Positions 14,312-23,384 of a DNA stretch of 44,129 bases are shown piece by piece (position 1 is the stretch's first letter; every line of letters starts with the position of its first letter). The DNA is from IMCC26077 sp964490435 (lineage in GTDB: Bacteria; Actinomycetota; Actinomycetes; Nanopelagicales; Nanopelagicaceae), in contig CAZBCF010000008.1 in NCBI GenBank assembly GCA_964490435.1, forward strand, positions 1 through 44,129, in the 5' to 3' direction. The notes below the pieces were generated by a model. That model searched no databases. It saw only the letters and a program-made list of their open reading frames with translations, and was not told where the DNA came from. A program made the translations under genes and the position numbers.

Positions 14312-15139
14312 GTGCCTGAGGTAAAGCCCGATTTTCCCCGAGAGTGGGTTGAGTTTCTCGACCCTGCCGATCCCGATGGCACTGACATGTTCCGGTGCGA
14401 TATCACCTGGCTCACCTCAAGTTGGAGTTGCATCTACGGCAATGGTTGCCAGGGTATCTATGCACAAACTCCGCATGATGGTTGCTGCTCCGAAGGTGCG
14501 ATGTATTCAGATAAAGATGATGAGAAACGTGTTCTGAAATACGCGGCAAAATTAAAGCGGAGTGAGTGGCAGTTCTACGATCAAGCGCGACCAAAGCGCA
14601 AAGGTGGAAAGCTAAACATCAGCGAAGTCGATGAGGATAACGAGCGCAAGACACGCAATATTGAGAATGGTTGTATCTTCCTCAACCGTAAAGGTCACCA
14701 AGCAGATGGATTTTCTGGAGAGATGGGTTGTGTGCTCCACCATCTTGCGATTCGAGAGGGTGTGCACTTCGTCGAGACCAAACCTGATGTTTGTTGGCAA
14801 CTTCCCATTCGTCGATCATTTGAGAAAGTAGACCTTGGCGACGACATCGAACATCGTGTCACGGTAATCGGTGAATACGATCGGCGTGGTTGGGGTCCTG
14901 GCGGCGTCGAATTTGATTGGTATTGCACGAGTAACTCCGAGGCACACATTGGTAAAGACCCGGTCTACATTTCGAATGCCTATGAATTGATAAAACTTAT
15001 GGGTACGAAGGGTTACGCCGTCCTCAAGGTGATCTGCGATGCGCGAATGCAGGCGCGACGTGAGGCCGCACCCAAACTCTTGCCGTTACTACAGATCCAT
15101 CCCGCCACCTTGGCGGCGCAAGAGAGCAAGAGTCGGTAG
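14312..15139 (+). CDS. Conserved cysteine-rich protein (YkgJ/DUF3109-like metal-site pattern)
   Basis: A 275-residue cytosolic protein with ten cysteines. The N-terminal group C29, C40, C46, C58, C59 (GNGCQGIYAQTPHDGCCSEGA) and later C122, C141 (GCVLHHLA) and C162 (VCWQLPIRR) resemble the cysteine clusters of YkgJ-type or DUF3109 proteins, thought to bind zinc or an iron-sulfur cluster. His144 and His145 could also be ligands. I do not recognise a characterised homologue. It lies between proC and radA; radA follows 14-20 bp later on the same strand with its own promoter box. The GTG at 14312 is chosen over an upstream frame start at 14255 because the latter would overlap proC. Confidence 0.75.
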   Translation: MPEVKPDFPREWVEFLDPADPDGTDMFRCDITWLTSSWSCIYGNGCQGIYAQTPHDGCCSEGAMYSDKDDEKRVLKYAAKLKRSEWQFYDQARPKRKGGKLNISEVDEDNERKTRNIENGCIFLNRKGHQADGFSGEMGCVLHHLAIREGVHFVETKPDVCWQLPIRRSFEKVDLGDDIEHRVTVIGEYDRRGWGPGGVEFDWYCTSNSEAHIGKDPVYISNAYELIKLMGTKGYAVLKVICDARMQARREAAPKLLPLLQIHPATLAAQESKSR

Positions 15140-15146
15140 TTCACTC

Positions 15147-15152
15147 TAGGCT
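15147..15152 (+). promoter_or_regulatory. Leaderless -10 box of radA
   Basis: TAGGCT ends 7 nt before the ATG at 15160. This favours ATG 15160 over the in-frame GTG at 15154. Confidence 0.55.
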
Positions 15153-15159
15153 GGTGGCT

Positions 15160-16545
15160 ATGGCTAAGGCACCCGCGAGAGATCCCTTTCGCTGTTCTGA
15201 GTGCGGTTGGAGCACAACCAAATGGGTTGGTCGATGCGGTGAGTGTCAGGCTTGGGGAAGCGTTGAAGAGAGCGTTGGTGTAACGCCACGAAAAATCACG
15301 CTCTTGCCAGGCGCAGTCGCTGCGGCAGCAACTCCTATCGGAGAAATCAGCCTTGCTGCAGCGCAATCACGTTCAAGCGGTGTCGCTGAACTCGATCGAA
15401 CCCTCGGCGGCGGCCTTGTGCCCGGCGGAGTACTCTTGCTCGCTGGTGAACCGGGCGTAGGTAAATCGACCTTATTGCTCACTGTTGCTGCCGAGAGCGC
15501 GCGAAATGGCTTAACCAGCCTCTATCTCACCGGTGAAGAATCTGCTGCTCAAGTTCGATTGCGCGCCGAACGCCTGAAAGCAATCGACCCAGCGCTCTGG
15601 CTCGCTGCCGAAACTGATCTTGCCGCACTCATCTCTCACGTTGATCGCGTCAAGCCCGATCTCTTGATCATCGATTCGATTCAGACGATTGCTAGTAGCG
15701 CGCTAGATAGCGCTCCCGGAAGCATGACCCAAGTCCGCGAAGTCGCGAACACGGCGATTCGTATCGCTAAAGAACGCGGTATCACCGTCATTCTCGTTGG
15801 CCACGTCACCAAAGATGGTTCGATTGCCGGGCCGCGACTACTCGAGCATCTTGTCGATGTCGTCCTTAACTTCGAAGGCGATCGCCACTCACGACTGCGA
15901 TTGATACGTGCGGTGAAGAATCGTTTTGGTGCAACGGATGAAGTCGGCTGCTTTGATCTTCATGATGGCGGCATCACTGGTGTTGCCGATCCGACTGGTC
16001 TGTTTACGACTCGACATGCCGAACCAGTCCCAGGAACTTGCCTCACCGTCGCTCTTGAAGGCAGGCGTGCACTCGTTGCTGAAATTCAAGCGCTCGTGGG
16101 GCTCGAGAAGGATCGTGATTATGGAAATGCCCGCCGTGTCACCAGTGGGCTTGATTCTGCACGATGTGCGATGACACTTGCAGTGCTCGAATTACGAAGT
16201 GGCGTGAATCTTGCTGGTCGAGATATCTATGTCGCGACTGTAGGTGGGATGAAACTCGTGGAACCATCTGTCGATTTAGCCCTTGCGCTCGCAGTTGCTT
16301 CTGCGGCGGTCAATCTCGCACTCCCACCCGATCTAATTGCGATTGGCGAGGTCGGTTTGGCAGGCGAGATCCGGCGAGTTAACGGGCTACAACAACGCGC
16401 GCAAGAGGCCTTTCGTCTTGGCTTCAAGAAAGCGATTCTTCCTGCGGGCAGCGAGGTTAAAGTCCCAGGCATGGACATCCTCGAAGTCCATCGCCTTGCC
16501 CAGGCGCTCGAAAAAGTCAGGCTTCTTCCACACAATAACAAGTGA
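15160..16545 (+). CDS. radA: DNA repair protein RadA (Sms)
   Basis: RadA is a RecA-like hexameric ATPase that drives branch migration in homologous recombination and repair. The 461-residue product has an N-terminal zinc finger (C12-x2-C15-x11-C27-x2-C30), Walker A GEPGVGKST at 96-104, Walker B near LLIIDSIQT, the RadA-specific KNRFG motif near 252 and a C-terminal Lon-protease-like domain (about 285-461) containing AVASAAVNLALPPDLIAIGE. All family hallmarks are intact and length is normal. mutY follows 6 bp after the stop. In mycobacteria the diadenylate cyclase gene disA follows radA; it is missing here. Confidence 0.97.
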   Translation: MAKAPARDPFRCSECGWSTTKWVGRCGECQAWGSVEESVGVTPRKITLLPGAVAAAATPIGEISLAAAQSRSSGVAELDRTLGGGLVPGGVLLLAGEPGVGKSTLLLTVAAESARNGLTSLYLTGEESAAQVRLRAERLKAIDPALWLAAETDLAALISHVDRVKPDLLIIDSIQTIASSALDSAPGSMTQVREVANTAIRIAKERGITVILVGHVTKDGSIAGPRLLEHLVDVVLNFEGDRHSRLRLIRAVKNRFGATDEVGCFDLHDGGITGVADPTGLFTTRHAEPVPGTCLTVALEGRRALVAEIQALVGLEKDRDYGNARRVTSGLDSARCAMTLAVLELRSGVNLAGRDIYVATVGGMKLVEPSVDLALALAVASAAVNLALPPDLIAIGEVGLAGEIRRVNGLQQRAQEAFRLGFKKAILPAGSEVKVPGMDILEVHRLAQALEKVRLLPHNNK

Positions 16546-16551
16546 TCGACT

Positions 16552-17391
16552 ATGGAAAGAATCGTTGATTGGTATCACGTCAATAAGCGTGAACTCCCAT
16601 GGCGTGATTCGAGCGCTTGGGGCGTGCTTGTCAGCGAATTCATGTTGCAACAGACTCCAGTGCAACGAGTGCTGCCACAATGGCGACGCTGGATGGAGCT
16701 CTGGCCAACACCAAAAGATTTGGCTAATGCGCCATTAAGCGATGCCTTGCGCGAATGGGGTCGCCTTGGCTATCCACGACGCGCCAAGCGACTTCACCAA
16801 TGCGCACAGGTAATTGTTCGCGACCATAAAGGTGTCGTGCCAAACTCACTTGCCCAATTGCGCGAACTTCCCGGTATTGGCGAATACACCGCCGCTGCAA
16901 TTCGGGCCTTTGCATTCAAAGAGTCTGAGGTTGTCCTTGATATCAATATCCGCCGCCTCTATGCCCGATGTTGGTATGGAGTCAGCGAGCCAACCAGCTC
17001 GCCAAACAATGGTGAGCGCGCATTTGCCCGCGATTTAATTCCAACTGACGATGATGGCACGTGGGCGGCGGCCACAATGGAACTTGGCGCGCTACTCTGC
17101 AAGGCGCGCAAACCTCTCTGCGAAGAGTGTCCACTTGCCAGCCTCTGTCTCTGGCGAGCGCGTGGCTATCCCGAACCTGAGCAAGTGATAAAAAAGAACG
17201 GAAATTTTGAGGGGAGCGATCGACAATGTCGAGGTCTAATCATGAACGCACTTCGCAACTCACACACTGTAAGCGCTGCAGTATTGGCCACTCTGTGGAG
17301 CAATCCATCTCAGTATGAAAAGGCAATTGCCTCGCTCCTTGATGATGGACTCATCGAGAAGCGAGGCAATGAATACTGCCTTGCGAGTTAA
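16552..17391 (+). CDS. mutY: Adenine DNA glycosylase, short form
   Basis: Removes adenine mispaired with 8-oxoguanine. The 279-residue protein has the HhH-GPD core with the catalytic glutamate in SEFMLQQT (about residue 29), the helix-hairpin-helix LPGIGEYTAAAI near 106, the catalytic aspartate in VLDINIRR near 125, and the iron-sulfur loop C-x6-C-x2-C-x5-C (CKARKPLCEECPLASLC, about 182-198). It lacks the full C-terminal NUDIX-like domain that reads 8-oxoG; the tail of about 60 residues looks instead like a small winged-helix, as in some actinobacterial MutY proteins. It follows radA by 6 bp, probably one transcript, and is convergent with clpC. Confidence 0.92.
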   Translation: MERIVDWYHVNKRELPWRDSSAWGVLVSEFMLQQTPVQRVLPQWRRWMELWPTPKDLANAPLSDALREWGRLGYPRRAKRLHQCAQVIVRDHKGVVPNSLAQLRELPGIGEYTAAAIRAFAFKESEVVLDINIRRLYARCWYGVSEPTSSPNNGERAFARDLIPTDDDGTWAAATMELGALLCKARKPLCEECPLASLCLWRARGYPEPEQVIKKNGNFEGSDRQCRGLIMNALRNSHTVSAAVLATLWSNPSQYEKAIASLLDDGLIEKRGNEYCLAS

Positions 17392-17408
17392 TCGAGGGTA
17401 ACTCGATT
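17390..17408. terminator. Candidate bidirectional terminator between mutY and clpC
   Basis: A 7-bp perfect inverted repeat, AATCGAG and CTCGATT, with a 5-nt loop fills the 16 bp between two convergent stop codons and overlaps both. There is no long U-tract. Position and symmetry suggest it ends both transcripts, but the stem is AT-balanced and only moderately stable. Confidence 0.4.
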
Positions 17409-19906
17409 TACGTTGTCGGTGCCTCTTGCAGATCCTCTGGGGTATCTGGTGTGGTTGCAATAGGCGTGGGCTTGAAGGTGAACTTCGCATCTGAACCTTC
17501 GCCTTCGGCATCAACAAGGACCAATTCTCCAGCACCAATCTCACCGAAAAGGATCTTCTCTGAGAGCACATCTTCGATCTCGCGCTGGATTGTGCGACGA
17601 AGTGGTCGAGCGCCCATCGCTGCGTCATAACCCTTTGTTGCAAGCAACTGCTTCGCTGCCGGGGTGAGCTCGATTCCCATGTCCTTGTTCTTCAGGCGCG
17701 AATCGACCCCGGTAATCATCAGATCGACGATTTGGATAATTTCGGATTGCATCAACTGGTGGAAGACGATGATGTCGTCGATTCGGTTGAGGAACTCAGG
17801 GCGGAAGTGCGACTTCAGCTCGTCGGTAACCTTTGCGCGCATCCGATCGTATGAAGAGAGCGCATCACCGCTGTTAGCAAAGCCCAAGTTCACCGCCTTC
17901 GAAGCATCGCGGGTTCCAAGGTTGGTCGTCATGATGATGACCGTGTTCTTGAAATCTACGACGCGACCTTGCGCATCTGTAAGGCGACCATCTTCAAGTA
18001 CTTGTAAGAGCGAATTGAAGATATCTGGGTGCGCCTTCTCGATTTCGTCGAAAAGCACGACCGAGAATGGACGACGCCGAACTTTTTCGGTGAGTTGGCC
18101 ACCCTCGTCGTACCCAACATATCCGGGAGGTGAACCAAAGAGACGAGAGACGGTATGACGTTCTGCATATTCGCTCATATCGAGTTGGATGAGAGCGCTC
18201 TCGTCACCGAAGAGGAATTCGGCGAGGGTACGGGAGAGCTCGGTCTTTCCAACTCCGGATGGACCAGCGAAGATGAACGAGCCACCTGGTCGCTTTGGAT
18301 CCTTCAAGCCGGCCCGCGAACGACGAATCGCTTGTGAGAGCGCCTTAATCGCTTGCTCTTGACCGATAACCCGCTTGTGTAATTCATCTTCCATCTTTAG
18401 CAAGCGCGCTGTCTCTTCTTCGGTGAGCTTTACAACTGGAATTCCGGTAGAGAATGCGAGAACTTCAGCGATGAGCTCCTCATCGACCACAGCGACCTGA
18501 TCGAGATCACCAGCTTTCCATGATTTCTCCCGCTCAACCTTCTCAAGGATGAGAGTCTTCTCCTTATCGCGCAATGAAGCAGCCTTCTCGAAATCCTGGC
18601 CATCGATTGCCGATTCTTTCTCACGTCGAACCGACGCTATTCGATCATCGAATTCACGAAGATCTGGCGGTGCCGTCATCCTGCGGATTCGAAGGCGCGA
18701 ACCTGCCTCGTCGATGAGATCAATTGCCTTATCGGGCAGGAATCGGTCGGAGATATAGCGATCGGCAAGGTTTGCCGCAGCGGCGAGCGCACCATCAGAA
18801 ATGGAGACATGGTGGTGGGTTTCATAACGATCGCGAAGTCCTTTGAGGATTTCAATCGTCTGGGCAACTGTTGGCTCAGAGACTTGGATAGGTTGGAATC
18901 GTCGCTCTAGAGCAGCATCTTTCTCAAGGTGCTTTCGATATTCATCGAGCGTGGTTGCGCCAATAGTCTGAAGTTCGCCACGAGCAAGCATTGGCTTCAA
19001 GATGCTTGCCGCATCGATTGCGCCTTCTGCCGCACCGGCTCCTACCAGAGTGTGAATCTCATCGATAAAAAGAATGATGTCGCCGCGAGTGCGAATCTCT
19101 TTGAGAACTTTCTTCAATCGCTCTTCAAAATCACCACGATAGCGGCTACCCGCAACTAGCGCACCAAGATCAAGTGAGTAGAGCTGCTTATCTTTCAGGG
19201 TTTCTGGGACATGATTCTTAACGATTGCTTGTGCGAGACCTTCAACAACGGCAGTCTTACCAACGCCTGGTTCACCAATGAGCACTGGGTTGTTCTTCGT
19301 TCGACGCGAGAGCACTTGCATCACTCGTTCGATCTCACGTTCGCGACCAATAACTGGATCGAGTTTTCCTTCGCGAGCGGCAGTGGTGAGATTGCGCCCA
19401 AATTGATCAAGGACTAGAGATGTCGATTGGGTACCTTCGGCAGGTCCACTTGCCACTGCTTCTTTACCTTGATAGCCGGAGAGAAGTTGAATAACTTGTT
19501 GACGAACACGATTCAGGTCGGCGCCTAATTTCACGAGAACTTGAGCGGCTACGCCTTCACCTTCTCGAATAAGTCCGAGGAGAATGTGTTCGGTGCCAAT
19601 GTAGTTGTGGCCAAGTTGGAGCGCTTCGCGGAGTGAGAGTTCAAGAACCTTCTTTGCGCGAGGAGTAAAGGGAATGTGTCCACTCGGCGCCTGTTGTCCT
19701 TGACCGATAATCTCTTCGACTTGAGCACGAACTGCCTCGAGCGAGATGCCAAGTGACTCCATGGCCTTAGCGGCAACGCCTTCACCTTCATGGATCAAGC
19801 CGAGCAGGATGTGCTCGGTACCGATGTAGTTGTGGTTGAGCATGCGAGCTTCCTCTTGCGCCAAGACGACAACGCGACGGGCTCGGTCGGTAAAACGCTC
19901 AAACAT
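17408..19906 (-). CDS. clpC: ATP-dependent Clp protease ATP-binding subunit ClpC
   Basis: A class I Hsp100 unfoldase that feeds substrates to ClpP, and is essential in many actinobacteria. The 832-residue protein has two Clp-N repeats (about 1-145, with two NYIGTEHILLGLI copies), AAA1 with Walker A GEPGVGKT (211-218) and IDEIHTLVGAG, a UVR-type middle region (about 415-465), and AAA2 with Walker A GPSGVGKT (548-555) and VLFDEIEKAHPD, ending in a C-terminal D2-small domain. The ATG at 19906 has AAAGGAG seven nt upstream. Unlike in mycobacteria, no lsr2 lies between clpC and lysS; two small enzyme genes fill the position. The C-terminus ends in an acidic, Thr-Pro rich tail. Confidence 0.97.
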   Translation of the reverse strand: MFERFTDRARRVVVLAQEEARMLNHNYIGTEHILLGLIHEGEGVAAKAMESLGISLEAVRAQVEEIIGQGQQAPSGHIPFTPRAKKVLELSLREALQLGHNYIGTEHILLGLIREGEGVAAQVLVKLGADLNRVRQQVIQLLSGYQGKEAVASGPAEGTQSTSLVLDQFGRNLTTAAREGKLDPVIGREREIERVMQVLSRRTKNNPVLIGEPGVGKTAVVEGLAQAIVKNHVPETLKDKQLYSLDLGALVAGSRYRGDFEERLKKVLKEIRTRGDIILFIDEIHTLVGAGAAEGAIDAASILKPMLARGELQTIGATTLDEYRKHLEKDAALERRFQPIQVSEPTVAQTIEILKGLRDRYETHHHVSISDGALAAAANLADRYISDRFLPDKAIDLIDEAGSRLRIRRMTAPPDLREFDDRIASVRREKESAIDGQDFEKAASLRDKEKTLILEKVEREKSWKAGDLDQVAVVDEELIAEVLAFSTGIPVVKLTEEETARLLKMEDELHKRVIGQEQAIKALSQAIRRSRAGLKDPKRPGGSFIFAGPSGVGKTELSRTLAEFLFGDESALIQLDMSEYAERHTVSRLFGSPPGYVGYDEGGQLTEKVRRRPFSVVLFDEIEKAHPDIFNSLLQVLEDGRLTDAQGRVVDFKNTVIIMTTNLGTRDASKAVNLGFANSGDALSSYDRMRAKVTDELKSHFRPEFLNRIDDIIVFHQLMQSEIIQIVDLMITGVDSRLKNKDMGIELTPAAKQLLATKGYDAAMGARPLRRTIQREIEDVLSEKILFGEIGAGELVLVDAEGEGSDAKFTFKPTPIATTPDTPEDLQEAPTT

Positions 19907-20007
19907 GGTGCTCCTTTGGTATTAATGAATTCAGCAGGCTCCAGCAGAGTAAGCCTATTGCCAGGCTCGGTCGGCTTCATCTCGATATAACGCCCGATCT
20001 GGGCTGC

Positions 20008-20577
20008 TTATGCCCGAACTTCGACACCCCTAGATTTGGCCAAAATTTCGCCGGATTTCGCTAGCACTAGTCCCCCACCCTCAGGAAGTCCGTATAAAAG
20101 CCCTGTTCGCTCCGGTAGCGAGCCTTGAAAGTGCACTACGGCCTCAAAGTCTCCCAGGGCAAGTCCAGCCCGCCAGCTTCCTGAACCTCCTGATGCGCCA
20201 GCCAGCGTGAAGCCGCGACCCAGGACCATCGCTCCCGCGCTCGCCCCATAGATGACTCCACGCAAATACAGATCACGCAATTCACTCACATGTGGCGTGA
20301 GCTCATCGAGAAGTTTGTGTGGTGAACCACCGGGCAGGATGAGTGCATCAATTCCGGCAAATTGCGTGGGTGCGACTTCAGTAAGTTCGATTCCATACAA
20401 CGAGAAATATCCAGAGGCAAACGCAACCGTTGCGATTCGATCACGCTCACTCGTACTTGCACCCGGAAAGATACCTATCCGAGCACCACTAACTGCATCG
20501 ACAAAAATTTGATCAAATTCGGCAGAATCAGCATGGAATTCATTTCCGCCGTGAAGAAAGAGCGTCTGATTAATCAA
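20008..20577 (-). CDS. Peptidase S51 (peptidase E-like) family protein
   Basis: A 189-residue cytosolic protein of the class I glutamine-amidotransferase-like peptidase E/cyanophycinase group. The nucleophile elbow GASAGAMVLG has Ser113 at the catalytic place; LPGGSPHKLL near 81 and FPGAST near 38 are the other family loops. Peptidase E cleaves Asp-X dipeptides, but the substrate here cannot be told. The length is slightly short for the family (about 210-230). It is 5 bp after the acetyltransferase gene and 101 bp upstream of clpC, so it likely belongs to the lysS transcript. Confidence 0.8.
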   Translation of the reverse strand: MINQTLFLHGGNEFHADSAEFDQIFVDAVSGARIGIFPGASTSERDRIATVAFASGYFSLYGIELTEVAPTQFAGIDALILPGGSPHKLLDELTPHVSELRDLYLRGVIYGASAGAMVLGRGFTLAGASGGSGSWRAGLALGDFEAVVHFQGSLPERTGLLYGLPEGGGLVLAKSGEILAKSRGVEVRA

Positions 20578-20582
20578 GTGGT

Positions 20583-21080
20583 TTAGAGGACTTTCAACAT
20601 TCGGGTATTGCCAAGGGTATTTGGTTTTGCAGATTCCAAATCAAGGAACTCAGCAACACCCTCATCATATGAGCGTAAAATTTCCTTGTATACCTCAGGC
20701 TCTACTGGCGCGCCTTCTATCGCTGTGAATCCATGCCTGGCAAAGAATTTTGTCTCGAAAGTTAGACAGAAGAGTCGTTTGACTCCGATTTCATTCGCAC
20801 GGGTGATGATTCGATCAAGAATCATATGACCGATACCTTGCTTTCGAAGATTCTCACGGACCGCCATTGTGCGCACTTCAGCCAGGTCTTCCCACAAGAC
20901 ATGGAGCGCACCGCATCCGATAACTTCGCCATCGAGTTCTGCGACGGTGAACTCTTGGACATCTTCATAGAGTTTTACCGTCACTTTTGATAGCAGGCGA
21001 CCTTGGGCCGAATATTCATCAATCATCTCTCGAATTGCTTTAATGTCTGAGGTTTTTGCGGGTCGAATGATCGGAGTCAT
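20583..21080 (-). CDS. argA: GNAT amino-acid N-acetyltransferase (ArgA-like)
   Basis: A 165-residue single-domain GNAT enzyme. The acetyl-CoA site is in RENLRKQGIGHMILDRI (Q/RxxGxG/A type) near residues 79-95; VRTMAVRE precedes it as usual. Proteins of this short type, such as mycobacterial Rv2747, act as the first enzyme of arginine synthesis by acetylating glutamate. KRLFCLTFETKFFARHGF near 104-121 and the C-terminal YKEIL fit that group. It is 7 bp after lysS and 5 bp before the peptidase-E-like gene, and is probably cotranscribed with both. Glutamate as substrate is inferred. Confidence 0.82.
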   Translation of the reverse strand: MTPIIRPAKTSDIKAIREMIDEYSAQGRLLSKVTVKLYEDVQEFTVAELDGEVIGCGALHVLWEDLAEVRTMAVRENLRKQGIGHMILDRIITRANEIGVKRLFCLTFETKFFARHGFTAIEGAPVEPEVYKEILRSYDEGVAEFLDLESAKPNTLGNTRMLKVL

Positions 21081-21087
21081 ACTCGAA

Positions 21088-22602
21088 TCACTCTGGTTTC
21101 ACTAATGGAAAGAGGATCGTCTCGCGAATACCTAAACCAGTAAGGGCCATCAACAATCTATCTACACCCATACCCATGCCGGCAGTTGGAGGCATTCCCA
21201 CTTCGAGCGCGCGCAAGAAGTCCTCATCGAGAACCATCGCCTCTAAATCACCTTTCGCACCAAGTTGCGCCTGTGCGACGAGCCGTTCGCGCTGGATGAC
21301 TGGGTCGACAAGCTCCGAATAACCTGTAGCTAACTCGAATCCATCGACATATAAATCCCATTTTTCGACGACGCCAGGTATTTCACGATGATTTCTGACT
21401 AGTGGTGAGGTATCGACCGGATAGCCCATCACAAAAGTCGGGCGAGTAAAGCCTTTGATAACAAGATGCTCAAACAACTCCTCAATCAATTTGCCATGAA
21501 TCCATTTGGGATCGATGTTTAAGTTGACTTTCTTCGCGTATTCGGTGAGTTTCGAATATGGCGTACTTGAAGAGACTTCTTCACCTAATGCTCGTGAGAC
21601 CGAATCAAAGAGTGAGATCTCATCCCAAGTACCGCCAAGGTCGCTCTCGCGTCCATCAAAATGTCGAACCGTGGTCGAACCAGAGACTGAGCGTGCTGCC
21701 TCTTGCACCAATCCACGAGTTAGTTCCATGGCATCGCGCCAATCTCCGTAGGCTTGATAAGACTCGATCATGGCGAACTCTGGCGAGTGGCTGGAATCTG
21801 CCCCCTCGTTTCGAAAGTTTCGATTAATCTCAAATACTCGCTCGATGCCGCCAACTAGACAACGCTTCAAATATAACTCTGGTGCAATACGCAAGAAGAG
21901 TTCCATATCGTACGCATTGATATGAGTTGTGAACGGGCGCGCAGCCGCACCACCATGAAGTACTTGTAGCATCGGGGTCTCGACTTCGATGAAGTCACGT
22001 TCTGCGAACGAAGCACGAAGTGAAGTCATGACTGCTGGTCTGAGCCGAGCAATAGTGCGCGCTTCAGGCCGAACAATTAGATCGACATAGCGTTGGCGAA
22101 CTCGAGTCTCCTCAGACAGAGGTTTGTGTTCCACCGGCAGTGGCCGGAGCGCTTTGGCTGCCATCTGCCAACGTGTAGCAAGGACAGAGAGTTCACCTCG
22201 TTTGGAGGTGATGATCTCTCCGGTAACGCTGACCAGATCACCGAGATCGACAAATGATTTCCACTGCTCAAGAACCGCCTCGCCTACTTGATCAAGTGAG
22301 AACATTGCTTGCAATTCAGTGCCATCACCCTCACGTAAGGTTGCAAATGCTAGTTTTCCTGTGTCGCGCTTAAAGATAACTCGGCCCGTGACGCTCTCAG
22401 TGATACCACTTTTTACATCAGTCTCGAGTGCGCCAAAACGTTCCCGAATCGCCTTCAGTGATGAGGTGCGCGCTACCGAAACTGGAAAAGGTTCTACGCC
22501 ATTAGCTAAGAGGGCATCGCGTTTTTGGCGACGGACCTGCATCTGTTCCGGAAGATCATCAGCACCTACATCCGGACCTGAACCCGCCCCATCTTGCGTC
22601 AT
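21088..22602 (-). CDS. lysS: Lysyl-tRNA synthetase, class II
   Basis: Charges tRNA-Lys. The 504-residue protein has an N-terminal OB-fold anticodon-binding domain (about 55-160) and a class II catalytic core: motif 1 around FIEVETPMLQ, motif 2 FRNEGADSSHSPEF and motif 3 GMGMGVDRLLMAL near the C-terminus. Length and motifs are complete. The ATG at 22602 has TACCCT six nt upstream, so it has its own leaderless promoter although coaX ends only 18 bp upstream. It is followed by the acetyltransferase and peptidase genes. Confidence 0.98.
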   Translation of the reverse strand: MTQDGAGSGPDVGADDLPEQMQVRRQKRDALLANGVEPFPVSVARTSSLKAIRERFGALETDVKSGITESVTGRVIFKRDTGKLAFATLREGDGTELQAMFSLDQVGEAVLEQWKSFVDLGDLVSVTGEIITSKRGELSVLATRWQMAAKALRPLPVEHKPLSEETRVRQRYVDLIVRPEARTIARLRPAVMTSLRASFAERDFIEVETPMLQVLHGGAAARPFTTHINAYDMELFLRIAPELYLKRCLVGGIERVFEINRNFRNEGADSSHSPEFAMIESYQAYGDWRDAMELTRGLVQEAARSVSGSTTVRHFDGRESDLGGTWDEISLFDSVSRALGEEVSSSTPYSKLTEYAKKVNLNIDPKWIHGKLIEELFEHLVIKGFTRPTFVMGYPVDTSPLVRNHREIPGVVEKWDLYVDGFELATGYSELVDPVIQRERLVAQAQLGAKGDLEAMVLDEDFLRALEVGMPPTAGMGMGVDRLLMALTGLGIRETILFPLVKPE

Positions 22603-22608
22603 AGGTAG

Positions 22609-22614
22609 AGGGTA
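22609..22614 (-). promoter_or_regulatory. Leaderless -10 box of lysS
   Basis: Reads TACCCT on the minus strand, 6 nt before the lysS ATG, in the short gap after the coaX stop. It separates lysS from the long upstream operon. Confidence 0.55.
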
Positions 22615-22619
22615 CCGGC

Positions 22620-23384
22620 TCAGCGGTTCCGCTCGTGGACAAGTCGCAAACCAATCAAGGTGAGATCTGGCTCATGGAAGTCGATGGTTTCGCACTCACC
22701 TATGACAAGCCCAGCGAGTCCTCCGGTAGCCACCACAGTTATCTTCCCTGCGCCACTTTCGATGAGTTCATCGCTGATGCGTCGGACTAATCCATCTACT
22801 TGTCCAGCAAAACCATAGATGGTTCCCGATTGCAATGCTTCGACAGTGTTCTTGCCGATTGGAGAACGCGGTTTGATTAATTCAACTTTACGCAGTTGCG
22901 CTGCACGAGATGCCAGCGCATCAACTGAGATTTCGATACCGGGAGCAAGTGCTCCGCCCAAGAATTCTCCTTTGACGGAGACGACATCAAGGTTGGTAGA
23001 TGTACCAAAATCTACGACAATTACTGCACCGCCAAAAAGGGTATGTGCTGCTAACGTATTTGCTATTCGGTCGGATCCGATTTCTTTTGGGTTATCCACC
23101 AGTAGTGGTACACCGGTCTTGATACCTGGCTCCAGAATCGTCGAGGGAATATCGGCGTAGTGACGTGTGAGCATCGTGCGTAGTTCGCGTAGCACAGCTG
23201 GAACGGTCGAACAGAGCGAGATGCCATCTACTTCGTACTCTTCTACGAGTGAGCGATATTTCAGCCATAACTCATCAGCAGTATCACGGGTATCGGTCTT
23301 GACTCGCCATGATTGCAGAATCTCGTCTTCATCAAAGATACCGAGAACCGTGTTGGTATTTCCGACATCAATAGTAAGTAACAT
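22620..23384 (-). CDS. coaX: Type III pantothenate kinase
   Basis: Phosphorylates pantothenate, the first step to coenzyme A. The 254-residue protein starts MLLTIDVGNTNTVLGIFD, with the phosphate-binding DVGNTNT loop at 6-12. Other family motifs are IGSDRIAN near 103, VVDFGTSTNLDVV near 122-134 and GGALAPGIEIS near 142. The ATG at 23384 overlaps the nadC stop by one base (TGATG) and is preceded by GAGGT. The open frame extends upstream inside nadC and is ignored. With panC upstream it supplies pantothenate to CoA. Confidence 0.97.
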   Translation of the reverse strand: MLLTIDVGNTNTVLGIFDEDEILQSWRVKTDTRDTADELWLKYRSLVEEYEVDGISLCSTVPAVLRELRTMLTRHYADIPSTILEPGIKTGVPLLVDNPKEIGSDRIANTLAAHTLFGGAVIVVDFGTSTNLDVVSVKGEFLGGALAPGIEISVDALASRAAQLRKVELIKPRSPIGKNTVEALQSGTIYGFAGQVDGLVRRISDELIESGAGKITVVATGGLAGLVIGECETIDFHEPDLTLIGLRLVHERNR

